From positions 9,367 to 37,899 of the forward strand of contig JALTOP010000434.1 in assembly GCA_027000105.1 (NCBI GenBank): a stretch of DNA of 28,533 nt. Reading direction: 5' to 3'. The translations under genes and the position numbers were made by a program. Below are positions 22,175 through 28,533 of this stretch, piece after piece. Each line of letters opens with the position of its first letter. The stretch's first letter is position 1. Below the pieces are notes generated by a model. The model had not been told where the DNA came from, did no database searches, and saw only the letters and a list, made by a program, of their open reading frames with translations. This stretch comes from Planctomycetaceae bacterium. GTDB lineage: Bacteria > Planctomycetota > Planctomycetia > Planctomycetales > Planctomycetaceae.

Positions 22175-23137
22175 TGGCTGCGATTCGATCGTTATCGATT
22201 CACCTCTTTCCGCAGGGAGGGACTTGGGATGCAGTCCCTTGCGGGCAATGTGATAGGTCAGCATGGCGTCGGAGCCATTGACAATCAAAAAAAAGAGAAT
22301 GGCCGAGACCATCTCTGTAGGATCAGCGCCCGTCAGAAATCCTGAAAGCCGGACGAGTAAAAATGTCCAACTGCTCAATCCGCCAAACATTTCGAGAAAG
22401 GCGATAAAATGATGCCCCATCAAAAAATCACCCCAGGACGGAAAGATCAAACTGCGCAACGCCAGTTCTTTCGGAGACCAGAACTTCGCCCCACATGTTT
22501 CGCAGAAGTATTCATCTTTGGAAACCTTATCCAGGCAATGACTGCAAAGATTTTCCAATGATTGGGAGACAGGGGGATTGAATTCCGACTGCCGAAACGC
22601 CTCCAGTGCCTGAGTGAAAATAGTCGGCATTTCCTTGCGATCCTGTCTGGAAAAACCTGAAAAACTCAACCTGCGTCCATCCTTGAGTTTCAGATTCAGC
22701 ATTCCGTGCCAATTCCCCTTGAAGTGAACGATCTGGTTGTAATAGACCATCCAGAATGTTTTTTTCGGTTTCCCCCTTGAATTCGTGCGGAACATCAGCA
22801 GACGGACATTTGTCAGAACAAAAACGGTGTGATTGATTCCATGAGCCCAGATTCCCATGAAAACCGCCTCGGTAAGAGAGTGCTGATTACCCTTGGCCAG
22901 AAAAAGAACTTTTTCTCCTTCAAATAGACAATCCTTGAGCAAGCTCTCCAGATGCCGGAGCAGTTTATATTTCGACTTAAAAGGAACCTTCCAGCCCCAG
23001 CCTTCCACTTTGGGAAAGATTTTTTCCAGGTCATAATCGATATCGGGCGAAAGCGACATCCCGAATTCTTCCAGACGATCCTGCGCAGTAATCGCAACCG
23101 GCTCGACAGAAAATGTTTCCTGCTGATCGAAAGTCAT
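22169..23137 (-). CDS. PH-like domain, zinc ribbon and membrane helices; function unknown
   Basis: A 322-residue protein. Residues of about 50-185 look like a bacterial PH-type domain: GEKVLFLAKGNQ, TVFVLTNVRLLMFRTNSRGK, QIVHFKGNWHGMLNLKLKDGRRLSFSGFSR. A four-cysteine zinc ribbon follows (C198, C201, C212, C215 in LCSHCLDK..YFCETCGAKFW). The C-terminal part has two or three membrane spans (DFLMGHHFIAFLEMFGGLSSWTFLLV and EMVSAILFFLIVNGSDAML) of the type seen in TM2-like or DUF proteins. The start ATG 23137 has GGAGAAG upstream; a TTG five codons earlier is less likely. No exact family name can be given. A membrane-associated adaptor is plausible but unproven. It lies downstream of the radical SAM gene on the same strand, about 240 bases apart. 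Confidence 0.72.
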   Translation of the reverse strand: MTFDQQETFSVEPVAITAQDRLEEFGMSLSPDIDYDLEKIFPKVEGWGWKVPFKSKYKLLRHLESLLKDCLFEGEKVLFLAKGNQHSLTEAVFMGIWAHGINHTVFVLTNVRLLMFRTNSRGKPKKTFWMVYYNQIVHFKGNWHGMLNLKLKDGRRLSFSGFSRQDRKEMPTIFTQALEAFRQSEFNPPVSQSLENLCSHCLDKVSKDEYFCETCGAKFWSPKELALRSLIFPSWGDFLMGHHFIAFLEMFGGLSSWTFLLVRLSGFLTGADPTEMVSAILFFLIVNGSDAMLTYHIARKGLHPKSLPAERGESITIESQPG

Positions 23138-23374
23138 CTTTCTTCTCCACAAGATTCCATCAAGAGAACGGCTCTCTCCTGAACCGGCAGTTTTCCGGTC
23201 CCGCTGTTTTAGAATTCAGATCGAAACAGGACAACGGGAGAGAATGAATCCCCTTCCACGGACAAATCGACGAGCATGGGCAATTCGCAGACATGAATAG
23301 ACTGTAACAGCCTACGGAAAATCGGCTCAACAGGAAGCGCAAAGTGCAAATGGAATCGTCGCCCGTTCGCCAAT

Positions 23375-24697
23375 TCAGGTGTATCGGATTTTACGGTATT
23401 GTTCCTCAAAATATTCCGGAAGCAGACTGTCAACCTGCAGCAGGCCTTTGCGGGTCAGCACAATCCTGTCCGATTCCACTTTCAGATAGCCCGCCTGCTC
23501 CTGATTTCTGATCGCCGTTTCGAATTGATCGAAAATATCGACTCCAAATTTTTCCCGGAAGTAGTCCGCCTCGACTTTGCATTCCTTCATCTGGAGAACA
23601 AATTCCCGAATCAGACTCTGATGTTTTGTGGGAACGTAGGCGCGATTGATGGGCAACTCTCCTGCCTCCACCGTTTCCAGATATTGTTCAAGCTCATCGT
23701 AATTCTGATAATGAACTCCCTGAAAATGGCCAAAAGAGGAAACACCCAGAGGCAGAATATCGTGGCCGCGAAAAAGATGATCCCGGTAGATGAAATGATC
23801 GGTTTCAGGATTTTTGACCAGTTCCTGCCCTGAAACAACATGATAGCCGGCAGCCCCCAGACGTTCGATCGCTTCATTCACCCACCGTCTTTTGGTTGGC
23901 CAATCAGCAACCGGAGAGGCGATTCCGGTTTCCTTCATCCGCTGCGAAATGACTGTATTGAACGGGAGCTCCATTTGATAGATGGTGATGTTATCGGGAG
24001 AGAGTTGCATCGCCCGGTCGAGATTACGGTGCCAGTTTTCATCTGTTTCCCCAATCATCCCCGCAATCAAATCGATATTCACCTGTGCAAAACCGGTTTG
24101 CTGAATCCACTCGTATGCACGAAAAATTTCAGGAGAAAGATGGGCACGCCCATTTTTCTGGAGGATTTCATCATTGAAGCTTTCCACGCCCAGGGAAACG
24201 CGCGTCACTCCAATCTCCCTGAGTGTTTGCACTTTTTCCCGGCTCAATGTTCCCGGCTCGCATTCGAATGTGACTTCCGAAGCGGTCTCCCACGAAACCG
24301 ACTGGCTGAGTCGATCCCGCAATTGACACAACTGTCTGGAACTGAGATAGCTGGGGGTTCCGCCGCCGAAATAGACAAACTCGACCTTTCTTCCTTCAAC
24401 CCCGGGCATCTTCGAAAGTCTGTTCAACTCGTCATCCATCGCCTGCACATAACGCTGGATCGTTTTGGCGTTCTGCTGGACATAGACGCGAAAATAGCAA
24501 AACTGGCAGCGCTTGCGACAAAAGGGAATGTGCGCGTAAATCCCCATCGGAATCGATCGATCCGGCTCCTGCTGTAATGCCTGCAGAGCTTCGGGCAGGT
24601 ACTTTCTGTCCCAAACCGAATAGGGTGGGTAGTTCGTGATAAAATAACTACCGACTTCTGTTTTGTCCGGTTCCGATATTTCAAATTCTGTCGACAT
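23375..24697 (-). CDS. HemW/HemN-like radical SAM protein
   Basis: A 440-residue radical SAM protein of the coproporphyrinogen III oxidase family. The cluster motif CxxxCxxC is C60, C64, C67 in HIPFCRKRCQFCYF, followed by FVYFGGGTPSYLS (GGGTP at 111-115), FECEPGTLSREKV, TRVSLGVESFNDEILQKNGRAH and QVNIDLIAGMIGET, all typical. The C-terminal HemN_C domain (LPLGVSSFGHF, YQNYDELEQYLETVEAGELPI, then a winged-helix end) is complete. The aromatic after the cluster, and the absence of the additional cysteine of true HemN, favour a HemW-like haem chaperone or a divergent enzyme over a proven coproporphyrinogen dehydrogenase. Its neighbours do not help. No ribosome site is seen. Confidence 0.9.
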   Translation of the reverse strand: MSTEFEISEPDKTEVGSYFITNYPPYSVWDRKYLPEALQALQQEPDRSIPMGIYAHIPFCRKRCQFCYFRVYVQQNAKTIQRYVQAMDDELNRLSKMPGVEGRKVEFVYFGGGTPSYLSSRQLCQLRDRLSQSVSWETASEVTFECEPGTLSREKVQTLREIGVTRVSLGVESFNDEILQKNGRAHLSPEIFRAYEWIQQTGFAQVNIDLIAGMIGETDENWHRNLDRAMQLSPDNITIYQMELPFNTVISQRMKETGIASPVADWPTKRRWVNEAIERLGAAGYHVVSGQELVKNPETDHFIYRDHLFRGHDILPLGVSSFGHFQGVHYQNYDELEQYLETVEAGELPINRAYVPTKHQSLIREFVLQMKECKVEADYFREKFGVDIFDQFETAIRNQEQAGYLKVESDRIVLTRKGLLQVDSLLPEYFEEQYRKIRYT

Positions 24698-24818
24698 GGG
24701 CCTGTTTTATTTTTGCAAGATCAACCGGCGGATGTCGGCTTCCCGAGAACCACCTGATTGCGTTTTATGAATGTTGTCGGCACACAAATGGAATTGGTCG
24801 CCTGGAATCTCCCGTAAA

Positions 24819-26030
24819 TCACTTACCGCCAAAACAGACTATCTGACCACCCGTTTCCGCACTGCCAATGACAAGATGCCGCTCTCCCACCGCAGGGGAA
24901 CCGGGAACCTTGCGACCTATTTTTTCCTTCCAGAACTCTTTTCCCGTTTCCAGTATTACCCCGTAAAGATATCCGTCATCACTGCCAAAATAGACACGAT
25001 CCCCCACAATCACAGGCGAACTATCAACTTTCCCCCGTGTCGCAAATGTCCAGACCTCTTCTCCTGTTTTGCGGTCGATACAGTGCAACAGTTTATCACG
25101 ACCACCGACAATTACAAACTTTGGGGTGAGTGCCGCAGATGAATGATACGGAAACTCTCCGGCTGCAGAGCGGTATCGCCACTTCACTTGAAGCGTCTTC
25201 CAGTTGACCGCAATCACTTCACTGGCGTAGGTTCCAACGTACAGCATCTCTCCCCAAATGGCGGGCGAGGCGATTAAATACGTCTCGAGGGACATCCTTT
25301 TTATCTGTTTTCCTGTTTGGATATCAACGACACGGAGTTGCTCATCGCAACCGGTGACAAAGGTGAACCCCTGCGTGATAGCGGGACTGCAGTTGACGTA
25401 TCCTTCAGTTTCGTACTTCCACAATTGCTTTCCTGTCGCCAGTTCCAGGCAGTACAGGGAATTATCGTAAGAACCGAACACAATCCGCTCCCCGATCCGG
25501 GACGCAGAACTGATGATTTCTCCCATCGTTTCAAATTTCCAGCGTCGCTTCCCTGTTTTCCGATCAATACAATGAAAAACCCCTTCTTCATCGCCGATAC
25601 AAACCGAATCTTCCGTCACCAGCGGAGCAGCCTTGAAGCCAGGCGCGAATTTATCGGGGTTCGGATCATCTATCGAGCGGTACTTCCACAACTCCCGGCC
25701 GTTTTCAAGATCGAGACAGACAACAAAACCATCCAATATTCCACAGTAAACACGACCTTGTGCAATCGCGGGGGTTCCTGGAACGCCATCCTCGGTTTCG
25801 TAGCTCCATAACTGTCTCAAATCGCGGGGCAAATCTGAACCGGCAACACCGCGCAACAGGTTCCCATTCCTGAATGAAAGCCATTGATCCGTCTGCGGCA
25901 CCTGTTTGTTCTCGCCATCTTCTGCCTGAAGACCATTTGCCGGCGAGAACAACCCGCCGGGCAAACTCGCTGCCCAAAAGAGACCGAGAAACAACGTTCG
26001 CACTGTTTTTTTCATGAGGTCCATGCGCAT
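24819..26030 (-). CDS. secreted PQQ-like beta-propeller (WD40-like/BamB-like) protein
   Basis: A 403-residue exported protein with a signal peptide (MKKTVRTLFLGLFWAASLPGG) and about seven beta-propeller blades. The repeat unit is seen in VYCGILDGFVVCLDLENGRELWKYRS, VCIGDEEGVFHCIDRKTGKRRWKFET, IVFGSYDNSLYCLELATGKQLWKYET, later LLHCIDRKTGEEVWTFATRG and YLYGVILETGKEFWKEK. This is the PQQ-like fold without the quinone-binding residues of true dehydrogenases. The role is likely binding or structural. The start is ambiguous: ATG 26030 has AGGAAA upstream and is chosen; ATG 26015 overlaps the alcohol dehydrogenase stop as ATGA. Either way it overlaps the upstream gene, so the two are cotranscribed. 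Confidence 0.88.
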   Translation of the reverse strand: MRMDLMKKTVRTLFLGLFWAASLPGGLFSPANGLQAEDGENKQVPQTDQWLSFRNGNLLRGVAGSDLPRDLRQLWSYETEDGVPGTPAIAQGRVYCGILDGFVVCLDLENGRELWKYRSIDDPNPDKFAPGFKAAPLVTEDSVCIGDEEGVFHCIDRKTGKRRWKFETMGEIISSASRIGERIVFGSYDNSLYCLELATGKQLWKYETEGYVNCSPAITQGFTFVTGCDEQLRVVDIQTGKQIKRMSLETYLIASPAIWGEMLYVGTYASEVIAVNWKTLQVKWRYRSAAGEFPYHSSAALTPKFVIVGGRDKLLHCIDRKTGEEVWTFATRGKVDSSPVIVGDRVYFGSDDGYLYGVILETGKEFWKEKIGRKVPGSPAVGERHLVIGSAETGGQIVCFGGK

Positions 26031-27202
26031 TCGTAAATTTCCTGCATCAATTCTGTCCGCACCTCTCTGGGATTGAAATGGCCGGTCCACTGTTCAGCGG
26101 CTTCCTGAGCCAGTTGTGGAAACAGATTTCTGTCGATCTCCACCTGATCCAGCGAAGTTGGATTTCCCGTCATCGCGACAAGCTGCTGGATGTACTGTGC
26201 CAGTTTTTCAGAGGCTTCAGGGTCGTCGGCTGAACAAAGCCCCGCTTCTTCAGCCAATTCCCCGTATAAATGGCCAACAACACCCTGATTGAAACGGACA
26301 ACATGGGGCAGCATCAAGCCAACCGCGACTCCATGCACCGTGTTGAAGTGGGCAGATAACGGATTCGCCAACGCATGGGTCGCACCAAGCATCGACTGTT
26401 CGATCGCTGCACCTGCCCAATGGGCGGCCAGCAGCATCTGACCTCGGGCTTCAATATCCGGTGTATCCTGAAAGACCGCGGGAAAAGCCTGAATGATCAA
26501 TCGCCATGCCTGCATCGAAAACATGGAAGAAACCGGCGTTCTTTTTTTGGTCACGTATGTTTCAACGATGTGGCTCAGTGCGTCCACCGCCGTCACCGAT
26601 GCGACGGCATGAGGCATCGTCGCGGTCAATTCCGGGTCGAGAATCGCCACCTTCGCCGCTGCTTTCTTGTCCCCACACGCCATCTTCATATGTGTTTCAG
26701 ATTGGGCGATCAATGCGAACGATTGAGCTTCACTCCCGGTTCCGGAAGTGGTCGGAATCGCGATGAAAGGAAGCATGGGCCTGGTCGCTTTCCCAACGCC
26801 CCAATAGTCTTCAATTTTCCCTCCATTGGTCAGCAGAAAGTTGACGCCCTTGGCACAATCCATACTGCTGCCACCTCCCAGGCCGACAATAAAATCAATC
26901 TGCCGGGCGGAGGCCACCTGCAAGGCACGATCGACATCCTCTACCGTCGGGTTGGCACACACACCATCGAAAACAACAACCTGTAGTCCGGCTTGCTTGA
27001 GCGAATCAACAGCCCGGGCTTCGTGCCCTGCCTGCGCGAGTCCCTGATCGGTAACAAGAAGAACATGGTGGGCTCCATATTCGCAAGCCAGGGAACCCAA
27101 CCGGGATAGCGCCCCCGGTGCAAAAATAGTGCGGGTGGGTAGTGAAAAATCAAACGCCGAGACTTTTGCGATTTCGGTCGATGGTTTCGAGGAATTGATC
27201 AC
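26012..27202 (-). CDS. iron-containing (group III) alcohol dehydrogenase
   Basis: A 396-residue NAD(P)-dependent alcohol dehydrogenase of the Fe-ADH family. The cofactor loop GGGSSMD is at 109-115. PTTSGTGSE near 150 is the usual second loop, and the iron ligands are D207, H211, H276 and H290 in AVDALSHIVETY, GATHALAN and NTVHG. The GTG at 27202 is used as start. Substrate is unknown; FucO- and PduQ-like members reduce lactaldehyde or propionaldehyde and would fit the BMC, but the gene lies some 18 kb away. Its N-terminus lacks an amphipathic encapsulation helix, so it is probably cytosolic. The secreted propeller gene overlaps its 3' end. Confidence 0.93.
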   Translation of the reverse strand: MINSSKPSTEIAKVSAFDFSLPTRTIFAPGALSRLGSLACEYGAHHVLLVTDQGLAQAGHEARAVDSLKQAGLQVVVFDGVCANPTVEDVDRALQVASARQIDFIVGLGGGSSMDCAKGVNFLLTNGGKIEDYWGVGKATRPMLPFIAIPTTSGTGSEAQSFALIAQSETHMKMACGDKKAAAKVAILDPELTATMPHAVASVTAVDALSHIVETYVTKKRTPVSSMFSMQAWRLIIQAFPAVFQDTPDIEARGQMLLAAHWAGAAIEQSMLGATHALANPLSAHFNTVHGVAVGLMLPHVVRFNQGVVGHLYGELAEEAGLCSADDPEASEKLAQYIQQLVAMTGNPTSLDQVEIDRNLFPQLAQEAAEQWTGHFNPREVRTELMQEIYECAWTS

Positions 27203-27443
27203 GATGATATCCAGTGAGGCAGGTCAGTAAAATCAGCGATGGGTGCGTTCACCACCGCGATCACTCCATCATACGGACAAATACTTGCCAGAGCAATGAC
27301 CCTGCTGAAAACCGGCAAACTTTGTTGCCCGACCGCTGTTTTTTCTGCTGTTTTTTACTGCTCACTGTCAGCAATATGAAAACCAATCATCGGTTGGCTT
27401 GCCCTGCATTTCTTCGAATCCAAACAGACTGGAAACCGGAACT
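27203..27443. other. spacer between protease-like and alcohol dehydrogenase genes
   Basis: About 240 bases containing a GCTGTTTTTT direct repeat near 27336-27356 and a weak CCAA/TTGG dyad near 27383-27397. No gene or clear promoter was recognised. Confidence 0.4.
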
Positions 27444-28533
27444 TTAGCGGCGAATTCTGCGGTACGGTTGGGCGGCTGAGAAACCGGTGGGCATCGTCAT
27501 TGAGCGGTCTTCTTCCCGGGAAACGCTGCGGATCGGAGTTGTCTGTTTGATCGGGATAACCGATCGGGCGTTGACTGATGAAAACGAAGGCCTGTTCGAT
27601 TGCGATATCATGCGGCGATGGGCAGAAACATTTTGCGTTCTATTTAATTCGCCGGTTAAATCGGCGATCAATCGAGCCGTAGCGGAAGGAATGATCACGA
27701 CACGTGTTTGTCCGGGAGCATCTGGAGATTCGATGACGATGGTCAACCTGGCACCGTTCGCAAACTGCAAGGGATTCGTTGACGGGGTCATCGCCGACGG
27801 GGTAATCGCCGATTCCTGGGTGCTCACCGGCTCTTGAGCGGCCAATGGAACATTCGAAGATATCGGCACACCGTTGCTGTTCCCCCCTGCGGTGTTTCCT
27901 GCCGGAACGGCTGCAGGGGGTTCCTGCATGGGAACGCCGAAGGCGTCATTACTGTTGGTCGCGACAACACTTTCAACAGGTTGCGCAACGGGTTGCGATA
28001 CCGGTTCCTGTTGACGGATAATGCTTTCCAAACCGCACGAAGCAACAAGTTCGAGAATCGGTTTGAGCCCGGCGTATAGACCACGTTTTTCTTTTGGATC
28101 TGCCGCGATACAAACACCGACCACCTCATTTTCCAGATTGAACAATCCGCCCCCCGAACGTCCTTGAACAGGCACACCGGTACATTCGACGTTGTCGGGG
28201 CCGGTGTATCGATTCAACGCCGTGACAAAGAGATTCTGTGTTGTCGGGGGTTGCCCGCCACTACAGCCGACACTGATGACCGACGATCCCTTGGGAAGTT
28301 GCGAACCGCTTGCTGCCAACCTTGCCACGGGAAGGACACCATCAGTCGGAATGGAAATCAAACCGACATCGGCATCGAGATCATACTTAACGACCTTACC
28401 CAGATAACTTTCGAAGCGCTCCCCCGTGAAAAAATCAACATCGACTTTTGAAGCATCCGTCATTTTGCGGAAAATGTGCCCGCAGGTTAAAACGTAGGAA
28501 ACCCCGGGAGTCGAATGGATGATCGTTCCCGAA
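27444..28533 (-). CDS. trypsin-like serine peptidase domain protein, 5' end cut by the window
   Basis: The frame stays open from the stop at 27444 through to the right edge, so the N-terminus lies outside the window. Reading back past the internal ATG at 28463 reveals SYVLTCGHIFRK, whose TCGH is the catalytic His site of the trypsin/DegP fold (His codon 28476-28478). DADVGLISI provides the Asp, and VQGRSGGGLFNLENEVVGV the catalytic Ser. All three triad members are thus present. The segment after the peptidase, about the last 200 residues, is a Pro/Ser/Thr/Asn-rich low-complexity stretch (QEPVSQPVAQPVE, PSAMTPSTNP) broken by one beta-strand block (ARLTIVIESPDAPGQTRVVII). A secreted or membrane-anchored peptidase or pseudopeptidase is likely. 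A start at 28463 would wrongly remove the histidine. Confidence 0.85.
   Translation of the reverse strand, partial: SGTIIHSTPGVSYVLTCGHIFRKMTDASKVDVDFFTGERFESYLGKVVKYDLDADVGLISIPTDGVLPVARLAASGSQLPKGSSVISVGCSGGQPPTTQNLFVTALNRYTGPDNVECTGVPVQGRSGGGLFNLENEVVGVCIAADPKEKRGLYAGLKPILELVASCGLESIIRQQEPVSQPVAQPVESVVATNSNDAFGVPMQEPPAAVPAGNTAGGNSNGVPISSNVPLAAQEPVSTQESAITPSAMTPSTNPLQFANGARLTIVIESPDAPGQTRVVIIPSATARLIADLTGELNRTQNVSAHRRMISQSNRPSFSSVNARSVIPIKQTTPIRSVSREEDRSMTMPTGFSAAQPYRRIRR

Noticed and set aside
24819..26030. Quinoprotein (PQQ) dehydrogenase
   Set aside because: The blades are PQQ-like, but the length of about 400 residues and lack of catalytic and quinone ligands point to a non-enzymatic propeller.
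1..28533. Insertion sequence, prophage or tRNA-linked island
   Set aside because: No transposase, integrase, phage gene, tRNA or direct-repeat boundary was seen; composition looks even.

Overview
The window looks like a chromosomal segment of a planctomycete, probably order Planctomycetales. GC is moderate, roughly half by eye. The taxonomic markers are a PSCyt1/PSCyt2/PSD1 (DUF1549/DUF1553) gene followed by its DUF1501 partner, a Planctomycetes-Verrucomicrobia (PVM) type bacterial microcompartment (BMC) locus, and several families of short intergenic repeats. A Gimesia-like relative is possible, but the genus cannot be fixed from the sequence alone.

Region 1 (about 1-8010, all minus strand) is the BMC operon. 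Read in transcription order it holds a DeoR-type regulator, a PduL-type phosphotransacylase, two BMC-H hexamer shell proteins, an acetate-kinase-family enzyme, a BMC-P pentamer, a coupled four-helix membrane protein, a PduP-type CoA-acylating aldehyde dehydrogenase, a second BMC-P, an unknown 234-residue protein, a third BMC-P and the first 15 codons of another gene cut by the left edge. This matches the PVM BMC, which is known to process the lactaldehyde produced by aldolase cleavage of L-fucose or L-rhamnose phosphates. The dehydrogenase would make an acyl-CoA, PduL an acyl-phosphate, and the kinase an acid plus ATP, with CoA and NAD recycled inside the shell. The kinase lacks several residues that are near-invariant in acetate kinases. 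The unknown protein carries the same kind of N-terminal amphipathic helix as the two obvious cargo enzymes.

Region 2 (8196-14000) is mixed housekeeping and regulation: a DUF2079 polytopic membrane protein, a MarR regulator followed closely by an ECF sigma factor, a Rieske ferredoxin convergent with the sigma gene, an HpcH/HpaI aldolase and a BshB1-type deacetylase.

Region 3 (14469-19585, plus strand) holds the large secreted PSCyt/PSD1 protein, the Tat-exported DUF1501 protein immediately downstream, and a YacP-like NYN nuclease.

Region 4 (19765-28533) holds a membrane-anchored PP2C phosphatase, a secreted protein with an internal duplication, a PH-like/zinc-ribbon membrane protein, a HemW-like radical SAM protein, a PQQ-like beta-propeller overlapping an iron-type alcohol dehydrogenase, and a trypsin-like protein cut by the right edge.

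The less ordinary points are the altered kinase active site, the candidate new BMC cargo, the membrane protein inside a microcompartment operon, and a dispersed 33-bp intergenic repeat with two clear copies and two weaker ones. No tRNA, rRNA, CRISPR array or insertion sequence was seen.
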